A stretch of 64,000 nucleotides of DNA from Effrenium voratum (taxonomy: Eukaryota; Sar; Dinophyceae; Suessiales; Symbiodiniaceae): contig CAUJNA010002890.1 of the NCBI GenBank assembly GCA_963377175.1, positions 403,501 to 467,500 of the forward strand. Direction: 5' to 3'. Position numbers and translations under genes: made by a program. The stretch's first letter is position 1, and each line of letters begins with the position of its first letter. The notes beneath the pieces were generated by a model. That model saw only the letters and a list, made by a program, of their open reading frames with translations, was not told where the DNA came from and made no database searches. This document shows, piece by piece, positions 19,735-30,349 of the stretch.

Positions 19735-20065
19735 TCTCGGGAATCAATCCCTACTGGAAGTATTTTTATTTTTTCCAGGGGACTTAAGCAAATGGAGGAT
19801 ACTAGGTCCCCCAGCTAGGTGCCCTTTCTCACCCCGTTTTTGGTTGGGACATTTCCCCTACTAAAATAGACTACACAAAAAAAAGGGTACCCTTTTTCTA
19901 GCCTGTCTACTGGAGGACCTAGCCATACTAGCCTGTTCGTTGCCCCCTTAGTGGAAAAGGCCACCTTGCCACCTGGGGTATAACCCGCGGGGGGCTTAGA
20001 AGCAAGTTATAACTTAGGTTGCCAACAACTTACTAACTTGCTAACTGGGGCGGGCACCCAAGTAG
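19735..20065 (+). mobile_element. D fragment, family A and family L elements in series
   Basis: D right half at 19,735-19,795. A at 19,802-19,922 has both ends intact but no matching flanks. L-like sequence at 19,925-20,065 ends GGGCACCCAAGTAG. Confidence 0.65.
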
Positions 20066-20925
20066 CGAGGGTCCAATCATCTGTGTCTTGCACCACGAGG
20101 ATGTTGGCGTTTAACAGCTTTTTCCCCAAGAATGTGTTAACGCCCATGAACTCTGGAAGTGAGTTTTGGGGTGGGTGTCAAAGGAGGTTCTTTTGGGAAG
20201 CCACTCATTCCGAGTTGTCCTTCATGAGGCACACCCAATGTGTCATGCTTTTCCTTGTCTTGCAAAGGACGTAGCATTCGACCCCTTATGATTGAAAATT
20301 CTGGAACCCCCTCGTACTGGGTGGTTCTACTCTGCTAGTGGGTCCCATATTCAAAGCCACATTTAAACCCCGACCCAATAGACCCTTTGGCAGACAAAAG
20401 GTCGAACCTTGAGGCGGTTATCAAAATCAGGGTCAGCATTATTATTTTTGGTGTGTGTGTGTGTGTTTGTGTGTGTCTGTGTGTGTCTGTGTGTGTGTGT
20501 GTCTGTGTGTCTAATTTAAGGGGATCTCCCCCCCCGTCCTTTTGTTTATTCTGGAGAAACAGCAAACAGGGGTACCCTTGAAAAAAAGGACACACTCACA
20601 CTACTAGGGGTCTCTGCCCAGAATGGGCTGTGGGGTGGTTTGGGGTTAGCTTTCAGGGAGGGTTCCGGAGGGCGGGGCTGTTGGGGATACCACTTGTGGC
20701 GTATTTCGGGGGTTGAAGTGTTGGGCTGGAAGTATCTGACGCTCACATGGCTACTTTGGGATTTCGTTTGTGAAGCCATAATTTGAGTTTGGGAATCCCC
20801 CTTCTGCGACATGCCCCCGAATGGGGGGGGGGGCTTGGTTTTTTATTATTAATCCAATCCCCCAACAATGACGCGCACTTCATTTCGCGCCACTTTGCTC
20901 CGTTGAAACCAGAACGTGGGTTGTT
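20066..20925. other. Gene-poor stretch with GT microsatellite
   Basis: (GT)n/(GTCT)n at 20,450-20,513, Q-like fragments near 20,560, and a run of G at 20,823. No exon is supported. Confidence 0.5.
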
Positions 20926-20927
20926 CT

Positions 20928-21030
20928 TTAATGTTGACCCCAGATAAATGAACCCCTGTCTATGAATATGGGGGTGTCCCTGTTTCAGTGGGGATTTATC
21001 ACTTTTGGAGGGGAACACCCCCATATAAAT
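20928..21030 (+). mobile_element. Family G element, right end lost
   Basis: TTAATGTTGACCCCAGATAA at the left and the inner CACCCCCATATAAATCAACA are present, but the terminal GGGGTCAACAT is replaced by the following exon. Confidence 0.65.
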
Positions 21031-21188
21031 CAACAGGGGTTTGTCGAAATGGATGTCGCAACCATCCACAGGGCTGTGACTGGCGTCGTCGCCTTTGCGT
21101 TTCGACTCGCCGAGGTGGAGGACTCTGCGATTCCGCTGGACCCTGGCGGCCGAGGCGCCAATTTGGTGTTGCTGGTTGGCGGAGCGGA
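21031..21188 (+). CDS. Exon abutting G and A elements
   Basis: The frame reads FVEMDVATIHRAVTGVVAFA, then FRLAEVEDSAIPLDPGGRGA and NLVLLVGGADG. It mixes a short hydrophobic helix and an acidic linker. A family G relic borders it on the left and a family A element on the right, so its ends are set by repeats. Function unknown. Confidence 0.5.
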
Positions 21189-21303
21189 CGGCCCAGCGAA
21201 AGGCTGCCCTTTCTCACCCCTTTGTTGGTTGGGAGGGTTCCCCTACTAAAATCGACAGAAAAAAGACAAAGTACCAACTTAATTACTCTAACCTCTCTAC
21301 TGG
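21189..21303 (+). mobile_element. Family A element fused to rRNA relic
   Basis: Core GGGTTCCCCTACTAAAATCG is typical. The right end CTACTGGACCTATC overlaps the rRNA-derived CCTATC by microhomology at GGACCTA. Confidence 0.7.
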
Positions 21304-21798
21304 ACCTATCTTATTATTCCATGCTGAATTGAAGGCGTGAGCGTGCTTGAAAAACTCTAATTTCCTCAAGGTAAAAGTCCTAAATGCCGCGCCACACAGC
21401 GAAGTGCAGACACGTTCTTCAGGAAGATGTCAAGGCTGAGCCAGATGCACACGCAGAAGGCGGACCGGTCACCCCCAACAGAAATCCAACTACGAGCTTT
21501 TTTAGCGCAACAACTTTAATATACGCTATTGGAGCTGGAATTACCGCGGCTGCTGGCACCAGACTTGCCCTCCAATTGATACTCACAAAAGGGTTTTAAT
21601 TCTATGCATCAATTACAAGACATGGATGCCCTGTATTGTTACTTCTTGTCACTACCTACCTGTGTCAGGATTGGGTAATTTGCGCGCCTGCTGCCTTTCT
21701 TAGATGCGGTAGCCGTTTGTCAGGCTCCCTCTCCGGAATCAAACCCTAATTCTCCGTACCCGGGGCCTCTTGTCAGAAGCTGATAGGTCAGAAGCTTG
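21302..21798 (-). pseudogene. 18S rRNA fragment, dinoflagellate type
   Basis: Read on the minus strand it contains GTGCCAGCAGCCGCGGTAAT and CAATACAGGGCATCC, followed by a V4 segment (GACCGGTCCGCC, GGAATAATAAGATAGG) that fits dinoflagellate 18S from memory. It spans roughly the 5' third of the gene to the end of V4. It is a pseudogene: many substitutions (GCGCTAAAAAAGCTCG for the usual GCGGTTAAAAAGCTCG), a deletion of about 30 bases near 21,761-21,775, and no flanking rRNA. Confidence 0.93.
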
Positions 21799-22584
21799 AA
21801 CACGGCAGTGGAGGGTTTTTTGCGAGGAAAAGAGCCATCCAGGACCCCGAAGTTTTGAGGTCCATGTTGGTGGAGGGTAGATGGCGCTGCTTGAATCAGG
21901 TTCTAATCACGGTGTTGGGAGCCGCGAAGGGTCAAATGTAATGTGGTATCAACCCTGGTGAGCCTTTGTTTGCTTGTCCGTTTGTTTGGTGCGGTTGGGA
22001 TGCTTGGGGGTTTGTGCCTAGTTCCTAGGGCTTTCTCCCTCCCCCCCCCCGGATTTTTGCAGGCTCCTCTCCAAGCCACAAGCACGCACAGGCGCTGCAA
22101 TCTTCCTGTTCTTTACCAAGACCAACTCAGCAAAACAACCATCCCTCCCAAACAAAATCTGTATAAAGGTTCAGGTGAAATTCCCACGCAGTGCCCAAAA
22201 CCACAAAAACAGGCATCCTTTGCTTTGTGGGTGGTTCTGGCTAACTTGGGATTATGAGTAGGCCCATATGGGCGGTGTCTTTTCTAGGGGACCCCCCAAA
22301 CCACACAAAAAGGGATACCATCAAAAACCGACACACCCATATAAACCTTTATCACCATGTTAGAAGCAACCGTTACTAATGGTCGCTGCTCAAATGACCG
22401 GTTCACGGGGAAACTGAAGAACCATTCCTGGGTCCAAACTAGACAACTGAGTTCTTTGGTTCTATGAATTCCCATCCACTCCGCAGACTAACATGAATTG
22501 GCCCCCACACAGGCCAGGCCCCACACTGCCCCAAACAAGAACCGACGCTCCCAAGGACCTTGTGTCTCGTCTGGTCTGCTCTAA
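21799..22584. other. Unassigned stretch
   Basis: Contains a C-run at 22,042, Q-like GGACACCAAA-type pieces near 22,300 and short open frames in both strands. No supported exon. Confidence 0.3.
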
Positions 22585-22585
22585 G

Positions 22586-23047
22586 GCGCCAGCCCCGAGG
22601 GCACGCCCTGCGTCTTGTGCCAGCGGCCCCTGGAGCCGCTGGAGCAGAGGCCACCGGCGGCGCCGACTCAGACGGCTCGGTCCCCTCCCTTCTCTCCCCT
22701 TCAAGAACTCAGCTCTCGCGTGGCACACTTGAAGGCTTTTTTCGGGGTAGGCAGTGATGGGCTCGCGCGGGGGCTTTGCTTCAGCTACCAGGTTAGGCTT
22801 GGGGAGGAATGGCCGAAAACCAATGTTTTGCCGGCTTTTGCGCAAGAAGGGATCCCCAAGTATCTGGACCTAGGTTTCCCAGCTAGGTGCCCTTTCTCAC
22901 CCCTTTTTTGGTTGGGAGGGCTCCCGTACTAATTGGACGTCCTGACAAAAGTTGGTATCCTTATTCTAACCTCTCTACTGGAGGATCTAAGGACGGTTCG
23001 GCGGGTTTTTTTGGCGCCCGGGGCGTGTGTGGGACCAGCTATGCCGA
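22586..23047 (+). CDS. Interrupted exon with CxxC motif (22586-22869, 22995-23047)
   Basis: After CTAAG the frame reads ASPEGTPCVLCQRPLEPLEQ, with a CxxC pair that could bind metal, a proline-rich linker and LSSRVAHLKAFFG. It stays open for 94 codons to a family A element. Removing A with one GGAC joins EGIPKYLD and GSAGFFGARGVCGTSYADG in frame. A stop lies just upstream of 22,586, which supports a 3' splice site there. A GTAGGC at 22,748 is an alternative exon end. Family unknown. Confidence 0.6.
22870..22990 (+). mobile_element. Family A element inside a coding frame
   Basis: CTAGGTTTCCCAG at the left, GGAGGATCTAA at the right, and GGAC immediately outside both ends. Confidence 0.85.
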
Positions 23048-23049
23048 TG

Positions 23050-23380
23050 GCGTTTTAGTTTTTTTGTGTTTAGAGGCACTGTAGTTTCCGAATTTGACCC
23101 AGGAAAAGTAAAACTTTTCGCGGGGGATCTGAGGGCAGCGCAGTTAGGTGTGTCTAGCGCTGTTGTGGTTGCTTTTCAGTTTCTGAAGAAAGGATCTGCG
23201 TGACCACAATTGGATGAAGGACGCCCCGATTCCAGCTCATTTTGCTTTGCTTGGTGATTCAAAGCGAATCGTTCGGTTCCTTAGTTGTTTGGTGTTTTTT
23301 GGTGGTTTAGTGGTCGGGTTTTGTGAATGTAACCCACAAGTCAATTGCTTTTATCGGATCAGAAAACGGACAGCCCAGAA
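23050..23380 (+). repeat. Two family T repeats
   Basis: Copies at 23,050-23,142 and 23,265-23,380, both with the GTTTAGTGG-type centre and GGGGATC/CGGATCAGAAAACGGA ends. Confidence 0.6.
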
Positions 23381-23929
23381 ACCCCAGATCCCAGGCCAGC
23401 CACTGCATCTAACCAGTGATTATCCTTGTTGAAAGGTGATTCCTCTACAGTAGGTAGCCAGCCATTGAAATCTGGTAGACTCATGGACCGGCGCAGAACT
23501 TTTGGGACTCCTCCAAAACGGAGTTGTAAGTTGTAAGGTTAACAGGTATGAAAAAGAATCAAAGAATATGATAATACTATCCCACATGCCCAAGTGTTTC
23601 AGGAGGCAGCTTTCTTAACTTGGGGCTCCGATTGACGTTCTCCTCTTTTCGCGAGTTTGGACCCGGAGTTTCAGCGGACTATAAGCTGGCAACGTGTCTG
23701 TTTGGGAGAGTAGCTTGTGTTTTTGCGTTTTGAATGGAAACCAACAGGTGACATCAACCATTTCGAGTCCCCATTTTAAGACTTAATTGGGTGTTTCTCA
23801 AAATTGGGGTCCCTCCGGGTAGGTCATGTCCTTTTTGATTTCTCTTTAAAGCCATCCAAAAGGGGTCCCCGATGTTGAAAAACACGCAGATGGGTTTTTG
23901 TCAGCTTGACCAGACCTTTCGTTTTCCGC

Positions 23930-24290
23930 TTCCAGCCGGCTTTTTAGAAACTCTATTTCTATCACGAGACCGGAGAAGACGAACATCTCAAGTGGGGCTG
24001 GGTCTTGGTGTCTATGCCCTTTTCAGCTATGTGTTTGCTGCTCACCAGCGAATCTCAGGTCGTCCCAAGTGGCGAGTTTTGGCGAGTTGTGGGTTGCACT
24101 GGGGGAACATCTGCTCAGGATGGTAGAATCTTTGGTTTCCTCTACTGCCCGCCCTCAAAAACGATATATGAAGAGGGTAGCATCTGTTTGGCACAACTTC
24201 ATCAGGGACAGGATTTGTTTAGAAGCGAACATAGGGGCCTGCTTTTGTTCCGGTATCCCTATGTATCCCTTTGAGGTTGGTTTGAAGGGA
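23930..24290 (+). CDS. Coding-like region with a frame change
   Basis: One frame (KLYFYHETGEDEHLKWGWVL, then SMPFSAMCLLLTS) reads well to about 24,058; another (GELWVALGEHLLRMVESLV) reads well from about 24,082 to 24,250. The first includes a hydrophobic segment, the second a basic helix (RPQKRYMKRVASVWHNF). Either a very short intron, a frameshift in a broken gene, or two exons explain this. A Q-like repeat follows. Family unknown. Confidence 0.4.
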
Positions 24291-24479
24291 CACCAACAGA
24301 AACGTCTTCCTTTTGTTGGGGTCCCTTTATGTTGGCCCAGAATGCACCCATCTGGTTTGGGTTTTCCCAAGGGCCCTATGGTCGAAGAAAAAAAAAGGAG
24401 GCTGTGGGTCGACATAGACTGTGGGTTTTTGGTAGGTCGGAAAAACGAGACTGTGGTCGACATCGGCCAGGTTGAGGCA

Positions 24480-24565
24480 TTTGCTGGACCGGCCGCTCTG
24501 CAACACGCGGGGCACTGAGCGATGAGACGTCGCTCTTGGAGTTTCGACACTCTTGGGATACCAAA
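24480..24565 (+). CDS. Possible short exon
   Basis: Frame ALSDETSLLEFRHSWDTKF runs up to a T repeat. Two other frames are partly open. Confidence 0.3.
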
Positions 24566-24665
24566 TTTAACCGTCCGTCCGGTTCCTTAGGTTTGTTGAT
24601 TTTTTCCGATGTAAGCCACTAAAAGTCAAACTTTTAGCAGGGGATCAGAAGACAGCTCAGTCCAA
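24566..24665 (+). repeat. Family T repeat
   Basis: ACCGTCCGTCCGGTTCCTTA to GCAGGGGATCAGAAGACAGC. Confidence 0.65.
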
Positions 24666-25184
24666 GGGTGGTTCTCACATCGCCAACTAAGAGTGTTCTA
24701 CTTTTTTCGGGCATCCCGGAACGGCTCTCAAATGGGCTTGTTGAGGGATCTGCGATGGGCTATTTTGTTTGGACCATTTGAGAGTCATCGGAGATGGATT
24801 TGTTTTGGACTTGTATTTGTTGGGGAAGAATTTCTCTGGAAATCAGAGGCCATGTTTGGGCCGTCAAGTAAGTCAGAGACACCGTGCACCAGAGCGCAGC
24901 TGTTTGATTCTTTAATAGTGCATTAGATCAATTCCACACTGGCCATGGAACAATCAATCAGCAAAAGTGATCTCCGCTTCAAGCCTAAACCGTTCATTCC
25001 CGTGTCAGTCTAGGCACGTCTCAAAGAAACAGGGTTTGCAAGTTGAAGAGTTGAACAAGCACGAAGAAACAAGTCTCCCCCTTTTCACCACCCGAAACCC
25101 CTTGATGCCTCGCAAGGACGGTGATGTTTGCACTCGTCTGGCTCCCCTGAAGTCCATAGGACTCTAACTTGTTGCCAACTTTGT

Positions 25185-25320
25185 TAGTTGTTAGGACTTT
25201 CACTTTTTGCCAACTTAGTTGGGTTTTCCGTATTAAACCACTAAAAGTTATTCACTTTCAGCCGGGCTTCGCAGATTTCGCCCCCGAGAATTCGTTGCAC
25301 CTCCAAGTAGGGAACCAGAA
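25185..25320 (+). repeat. Family U repeat, rearranged
   Basis: TTAGGACTTTCACTTTTTGC and the AAACCACTAAAAGTTA centre; the expected GCAGGGGAGCAGAAAGCAAC end is displaced to about 25,308 by about 45 bases of GC-rich sequence. Confidence 0.55.
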
Positions 25321-25426
25321 ACCGCACCACGCCGAAGGGCGCGGAGTGAGGTGCTGCTTTCGCGACATGGACCCCTTCAAGCCGGTGGAGGCGAGTTTTG
25401 ACGCTAGACCTGGCTCCAGCTACTCA
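25262..25426 (+). CDS. Exon, unidentified protein
   Basis: Open frame GFADFAPENSLHLQVGNQKP, then GRGVRCCFRDMDPFKPVEAS, running into the left end of an I repeat (CTCACTCCCTGAGTTCC). The start overlaps the rearranged U repeat, so only the part after about 25,310 is secure. Confidence 0.45.
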
Positions 25427-26000
25427 CTCCCTGAGTTCCCTTTCACTCCCTGAGTTCCGTTCATGGTTGTTGTTGGGAAACATGTTACATTTTGCTTGTT
25501 GTGGTTTAGTGGGACAAATCCCACTTAACTGCTAAAACTCGAATTGTCTCCCCTTCCAACGTCAACCAAGCGTTTGGGTTTGGACCATGTTAATGTGAAT
25601 GGGAGAGGCACCCCAGAAAAATAGATAAGGCCAAACCTTGCAGGTGCCTTTAATGATATGTAGTATTGGCTGGGAGTTGTCTGAGAAAGATGGCGTCTTT
25701 GATCAGAGGGGGGTGTCACTACTCCCGGGGCGACATTTGTGGTACATGACAATTTCCAAAGCTTTTGTTGGCCAATCCACTCAGGAAGTGTGAGGTTGCC
25801 ATTCTAGTATGATGTAAAACCTAGAGCAAACATGCCTACCTTTCTGAAGCCTCAACCCCCCCCCTTTACCCCCCCCCCTTTGGGCCAAATAGGTGGGAAG
25901 CTTCCGGAAGCCTTGGAGAACTGGACGTAGGCGAAGCGAAGTAATTGGAACAGACTCGCGAGCTTTGAGAGAGCAACTCAAGTCATGAGAGCCACAATAA
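25427..26000. other. Repeat remnants
   Basis: I ends at 25,427 and 25,768, C-runs at 25,857-25,880. No exon is recognised. Confidence 0.35.
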
Positions 26001-26004
26001 AAGC

Positions 26005-26240
26005 CGATTCGGGTAGATGAAGGTTAGTAAGGGATGATCCATGGAGGTAACTGGAAGCACTGGGTTAGGCTTGTTTATATCCTTCTTTCCCAAGTGAGCC
26101 ACAATCAAAACCCGGGTAGATGAAGGTTAATAAGGGATGATCCCAGCCAGAAATAGTTGCGGATATCCGCCTTCTTAATTCTTGAAGCATGGTTCTGGGT
26201 AGACCATTTTACTACCGGGTTTGGATTGTGACTCATGATT
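26005..26240 (+). mobile_element. Two family S elements, one complete
   Basis: The complete copy runs 26,096-26,240 from GAGCCACAATCAAAACCCGG to CCGGGTTTGGATTGTGACTC. It is uninterrupted at TACTACCGGG, the point where another S copy (56.8 kb) holds an A element. Confidence 0.75.
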
Positions 26241-26289
26241 GTAGCGGCAAAACTATTGGAGCCCGAACTTCAAAAGGCCGGTTGTTTTA

Positions 26290-26607
26290 TATTTTCCATT
26301 TGCTGAAGAATATGTCTTGTTTTCCCCTGTTGGCTTTAAAGGTCATTTGCTTTTGATGGACATATATACTTTTTCCATGCGGACTGAAGCAAAGTAGATG
26401 TAGTTTGATCCATTCTTTGCGCCCTAGAATGTCCCAAGAAGGCCCGGGAAGGTCATCCGTTCCTGAAAGGAGCTTTGTTCCTCTCACTGTTCAAAGTTTC
26501 TTCCATTTGCTTCAGAATATGTTGTATGTTTCCCTGATGGTTTTATACGAAATCTATCACTACTGGACAATTTTATTTTGTTTTCCAGGGGACTCAAGCA
26601 CATGGAC
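26290..26607 (+). mobile_element. Two family D elements
   Basis: 26,296-26,395 (TTCCATTTGCTGAAGAATAT to GACTGAAGCAAAG) and 26,502-26,607 (TTCCATTTGCTTCAGAATAT to GACTCAAGCACATGGA). Confidence 0.65.
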
Positions 26608-26756
26608 TCAGTGAATCCATTTCTTAGTAGGTAGCCAACAGCCTGCCATCCTTCAGAAACCAACAGGCGCATGGCTGGCTAGCTACTTTTGCACGAAACG
26701 CCTGGGATCGTGCACTTTATTCTCAACCACTGCTTAAAGTGGCCGGGTATTTAAAA

Positions 26757-26990
26757 GGTGGTTAGTAAGCCTGGCTATCACCCACTTGAAAAGCCTTTTA
26801 CCCATGGATTCAGTGGGTAATCATGGTTACCCACAGCACCATCGGGGTACCTAAGGCAGTTCCCTGAAACCATCTTTCAACCATCGTTTTCTTTTCCAAA
26901 AAAGCGGATCTGTTTTCAACCTGGGTTTATTGAGGTTTTTTGTTAAATAAAGAAGGATCCCTGGGAATGGACATGGAAGGTAGCCCCTAG
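26757..26990. mobile_element. Family C and reverse family P elements
   Basis: C-like 26,757-26,850 (GGTGGTTAGTAAGCCTGG). P in reverse 26,860-26,995 (AACCATCGTTTTCTTTTCC to GTAGCCCCTAGAG). Confidence 0.55.
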
Positions 26991-27024
26991 AGTCCTAGAG
27001 TGGCGAAACGGGGATGGGATCTAG

Positions 27025-27110
27025 CGATCCATCGATCCCCTCCAGCTGGAGCACGTGCTCTTCATGTCGGTCTTGCCGGGTCGGCACCTCACCTTCACGC
27101 TGGAGGCCGG
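27025..27110 (+). CDS. Short exon, unidentified protein
   Basis: Between ATCTAG and a G-rich intron: RSIDPLQLEHVLFMSVLPGR then HLTFTLEAG. The upstream stop (the TAG itself) supports the 3' splice site. The alternating hydrophobic pattern suggests a beta-rich domain. The 5' splice site would be a GA type or lie slightly outside. Confidence 0.5.
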
Positions 27111-27300
27111 GAGTTTTGACCCCCCCAAAGCCCCCCCCCACCCCCCGGCCCAGGATGGAATCGGGGGAGGAGGCAGGTGGCCCGTTGGGATTTCCTTGGT
27201 GGGGGGGAGGGGGTGACCTTTCCTTGAAAGGGCGGGGGGGGGTGGGGAGGGGGTGACCCAAGGAAGTTCCGGGGGGGGAGGGGGAGGGGTGACCCCTGGA
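27111..27300 (+). repeat. C-rich then G-rich tract
   Basis: C-runs at 27,121-27,146 are followed by many G-runs of 4-8 to 27,290. The two parts are complementary, allowing hairpin or G-quadruplex formation just after an exon. Confidence 0.85.
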
Positions 27301-27600
27301 ATTTCCTTGGGCGTGTCTTTTTGAGGTAACCTGTTTGTTTGCGCTTTCAAAATGAAACCCAAAAGGAAAAACACAATTCTGGGGCGCGCCAAAAGATATC
27401 CCACCAATGTTTGCTTCCATTTTCTCTAAGGCTAGACAAATGGCACTAGGGGACCCCGACCGCCTCCCCATGGGAGCTAGGGGATGTTCTGAAGGACGGT
27501 CGCCGAAAACCCCCCCAAGTACCTGATCTTTGCATCGGCTCACTCCATCCGTTTCAGGAAGACCACTATCAGCCAAGCTAAAGTATACTACTTGGATGTA

Positions 27601-27733
27601 ATGTTGAACCCATATTAGTCAACCCCTGGTTGCCAATAGGAAGTTGTCCCTCAGTCTAGTGGGGATTCATCACTTTCGGAGCACCCCCACACTATTAAAC
27701 TGGGGTTGATTAATATGGGCTCGACATTACCAC
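27601..27733 (+). mobile_element. Family G element
   Basis: ATGTTGAACCCATATTAGTC and GGGCTCGACAT with TA on both sides. It lies between L-type pieces (CTACTTGGATG and ACCAAGTAGG). Confidence 0.7.
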
Positions 27734-28018
27734 CAAGTAGGTGGTCAGCCACCTGGGATATAACCGTTTCCCCTTAGAGATATCACCCTTCCCAAAGCAC
27801 AAGATGGTTCCGACGCTTTTCTACCATTCGGGTTTGCGTTTGCAACTGGCCTAGATCTCCCAAAACTCAAGCCCTTCTCAACCAATCGAAATCTGAGAGT
27901 TGCAGTCTCCATCAGTCCTTTCCGAGCGGGACAAAAACGCCACCTATTCAGATGGACTCGTGACCGTGTGATTTTTTGTTTGTGTCCGCATTTCCACCGA
28001 TTCAAGAAGAGTCCACTC
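27734..28018. other. Unassigned stretch
   Basis: A minus-strand open frame exists, but nothing distinguishes it from chance. Confidence 0.25.
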
Positions 28019-28395
28019 TTGGATGTCCGGCCAAGTTAGTAAGTTGTTGGTAAGCTAGGTTATAACCCGGTCACACGCCCCCCTTGGAGTTGACCTTGTT
28101 GTTTGTGCCTGGCCAATCACTCAGGAAGTGAGTTGGTTGTTATTTTGTCGTTGTGGGTATCCGCGAGGGGATCAGTCTCGCTAGGTCCCAGACCTCCGAA
28201 TGTGGCGCAAGGAAGGCTTTGAGGCATCTGAGGGTTGGGGAAGAAGCTGGGGGGGTGGGGGGCCTTGCTGGGATATTCAACCAACGTCAGGTAAGCAGAT
28301 TAGAACTGTGCTATAATTAGATTAACTGGGGTTGGTCCCCTTAGAACCTGACGATCACCACTTACTTGGCCGCACACGCAAGTAGTTGCCAGGGG
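28019..28395 (+). mobile_element. Family L element enlarged by insertions
   Basis: TTGGATGTCCGGCCAAGTTA at the left and CTTGGCCGCACACGCAAGTA at the right, 370 bases apart. An I end (CAATCACTCAGGAAGTGAG) lies inside, so at least one insertion took place. Confidence 0.55.
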
Positions 28396-28445
28396 ACGCC
28401 ATGACCCTAGGGTTCAACCCCATTCAAAGAATGGCCTTGAGTAGG

Positions 28446-28496
28446 TAAACAACGGTGGTTTTTGTTAAACCCCCATTGTGTGAATGGTGGTTGGAA
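28446..28496 (+). repeat. Family X repeat
   Basis: GGTAAACAACGGTGGTT and the CCCATTGT motif, shared with the start of the intron at 33,028. Confidence 0.6.
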
Positions 28497-28725
28497 TCCC
28501 AGAGATGATGCAAGACCTCGAGGGGAAAAAAACACGGCAATTGGAGCACACAAGCATGGCGAAGTACGTCAAATTAGAGAGCTTCCTGGATCCTTACGAA
28601 TATACAATATTTCGGGCATCCTCCGTTCCCGGAGAGATTGGAGATGTATTGTGATGTTGAGCTATGAGCAAATATGATGTACAACGGGGCGGGGTATGCT
28701 GAACACGTGGATACAAATTGCTCGA

Positions 28726-28795
28726 CCTGGAGTCCACATGACCCTTGAAACATGGTATGACCATCTACCCCATTGGGTCTCGGTGAGGCCAGGTG
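28726..28795 (+). mobile_element. Family B element, worn
   Basis: CCTGGAGTCCACATGACCC and GGCCAGG with a B-like centre. Confidence 0.45.
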
Positions 28796-28831
28796 CCTTC
28801 TTTAGGGCAACGCGGTGCTACAAAGGAGTCT

Positions 28832-28981
28832 ATGGCACAGGAAGAAAGTTACTCCTACAGCCACGATGTTCACAGATTCACAGGTACAGTGATGTGTGGC
28901 GTTGTCGCGGGGGCAATCTGGTTGCTAGGTTGGTCAATCAGCGGCATCCTCCTCCCAAACTACCTAGTCCATCTTCCATAG
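28832..28981 (+). CDS. Possible small single-helix membrane protein
   Basis: From ATG the frame codes 49 residues: a polar N-terminus (MAQEESYSYSHDVHRFTG), one clear membrane helix (TVMCGVVAGAIWLLGWSISG) and LLPNYLVHLP before TAG. The layout resembles small organelle membrane subunits. No homolog is recognised and the frame extends upstream without a stop, so it could also be a terminal exon or chance. Confidence 0.4.
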   Translation: MAQEESYSYSHDVHRFTGTVMCGVVAGAIWLLGWSISGILLPNYLVHLP

Positions 28982-29050
28982 TTGTAGCTGACAGAGAAAC
29001 CAACTATTGATTGCCCTTGCAATAGCTCACTTGATGTGTACAGTCTCTAA

Positions 29051-29326
29051 CACGCCTTCACCCTTCTGCTCCGGCCGATACTCGTTGGCAGCAACATCAC
29101 GGTCGGAACATTCAAAAGCACTACTTGGGTGTTCGTCCAAGTCAGTAAGTTTCTAGTAACCTAGGATATGCCCGCTTATGTACCCTAAGTGTAGCTAACC
29201 ATGTTATTCGTGGGTTACAAGCCGGGCGGCTAGCCACTTGCTAACTTGGCCGAACATTCAAGTAGCAACCAAGAAGCCCAAGCCCTGCGTATCCGATGGC
29301 TGAAGTGGCCGATTCGATGGAGCTGA
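29051..29326 (+). CDS. Interrupted terminal exon (29051-29120, 29268-29326)
   Basis: Removing an L element with one CA joins HAFTLLLRPILVGSNITVGT (ending FKS) to NQEAQALRIRWLKWPIRWS and TGA. The left piece is hydrophobic, the right piece strongly basic. The in-frame TAA before 29,051 supports a splice site there. A second open frame starts at ATG 29,296 (MAEVADSMELIRKANPG) and runs to 29,505; one of the two is probably accidental. Confidence 0.45.
29121..29265 (+). mobile_element. Family L element inside a coding frame
   Basis: CTACTTGGGTGTTCG and CGAACATTCAAGTAG are inverted ends, with CA outside both. Confidence 0.8.
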
Positions 29327-29669
29327 TAAGAAAGGCCAACCCCGGACCACGAGGATGCCTCCACCTTCTCGTTGCCTCCATCGACAAGACACCCAAAACA
29401 ACCCTTGGCAAGGTGGGAGCCGGACCACTGGCACCTCACGCCTCCCTGTTCCCAGACAAGCTCCAACTTGGGTTGTGCGGGGAACCTCCCAAACTGGCTC
29501 CTTAGCATGGGGTGGGTTGAAATTGTGAACCCCAAACTTGGTCAGGGTCAGTTATGTCAGTTGATGTCCCTTTAAAACAAGCCCCAACGGCGGTACCCGA
29601 AGAACAAACAAGCTCAGGTGATATCCCCAACAGCATGCGGTGCTCTTTTTCGCGCTCGCACCACCCCGC

Positions 29670-29745
29670 AGCCCTCGCAGAACCTCGTGGAACCCTCGTG
29701 GAACCTTGGTGGAACCCTCGTGGAACCTTACCTCAAGACCGCCCC
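29670..29745 (+). repeat. Short GTGGAACCC minisatellite
   Basis: Five to six units of CTCGTGGAACC type in tandem. Confidence 0.85.
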
Positions 29746-29867
29746 GGACCCCGGAGCCTATCTGGGCTGACAGCTTTCAGCTGTTGGGGAAAAAATATTA
29801 TTGCTCCGGAAGCCTAGATATCCAGGATACGAACCTCATGTTCCGTGTGCAAACGCACTTGGGATAC

Positions 29868-30028
29868 AGCCACTTGGATGTTCAACCTACGTCAGGTAAG
29901 CAGGATATAACCAAGCCTAAGCTATAACCTGCTTATATATACGCCCCCCGTTCAGCAGAGTTAAACTTAGCGGGTTGTAGCACAGTTGGCCTTTTCCACT
30001 GACTAACTTGGCAACGAACACCCAAGTA
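29868..30028 (+). mobile_element. Family L element
   Basis: CACTTGGATGTTCAACCTAC and GGCAACGAACACCCAAGTA. The open frame to its left reads DIQDTNLMFRVQTHLGY and may be exonic. Confidence 0.65.
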
Positions 30029-30349
30029 AGGGGAACCCGAGATAGTCTTTTATTGTGGTTCTTCCTTTTTTCTAGGGATTTGTTCCAACCATTCGTTTCA
30101 ACCATCCTTCTTGTCGTAAAAAAGGAAAGTAGAAAACGACGGAACCGTTTTTTTGTTTTTCCGGTAAAACCGGATCCGATCTTTTTCTGGTAAGACCGCA
30201 TCGGTTTTCCCCTCGTAAAAGCCGGGGATCCGTTTTCCCCGAACTACAAAGCCCGTTTCTTCGCCGCAGGTGGAGTTCCGAGGTTTGCGGAGGCCGGATC
30301 CGAGACCTTTGCGGCTTCATGGGCTGTCACTTGGGTTTGGACCAACAAA
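30029..30349. other. P-like remnant and GC-rich segment
   Basis: P-like TTCCAACCATTCGTTTCAAC and repeated AAACCGGATCCGAT phrases. After GCCGCAG (30,270) a short open segment is possible but not supported. Confidence 0.3.
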
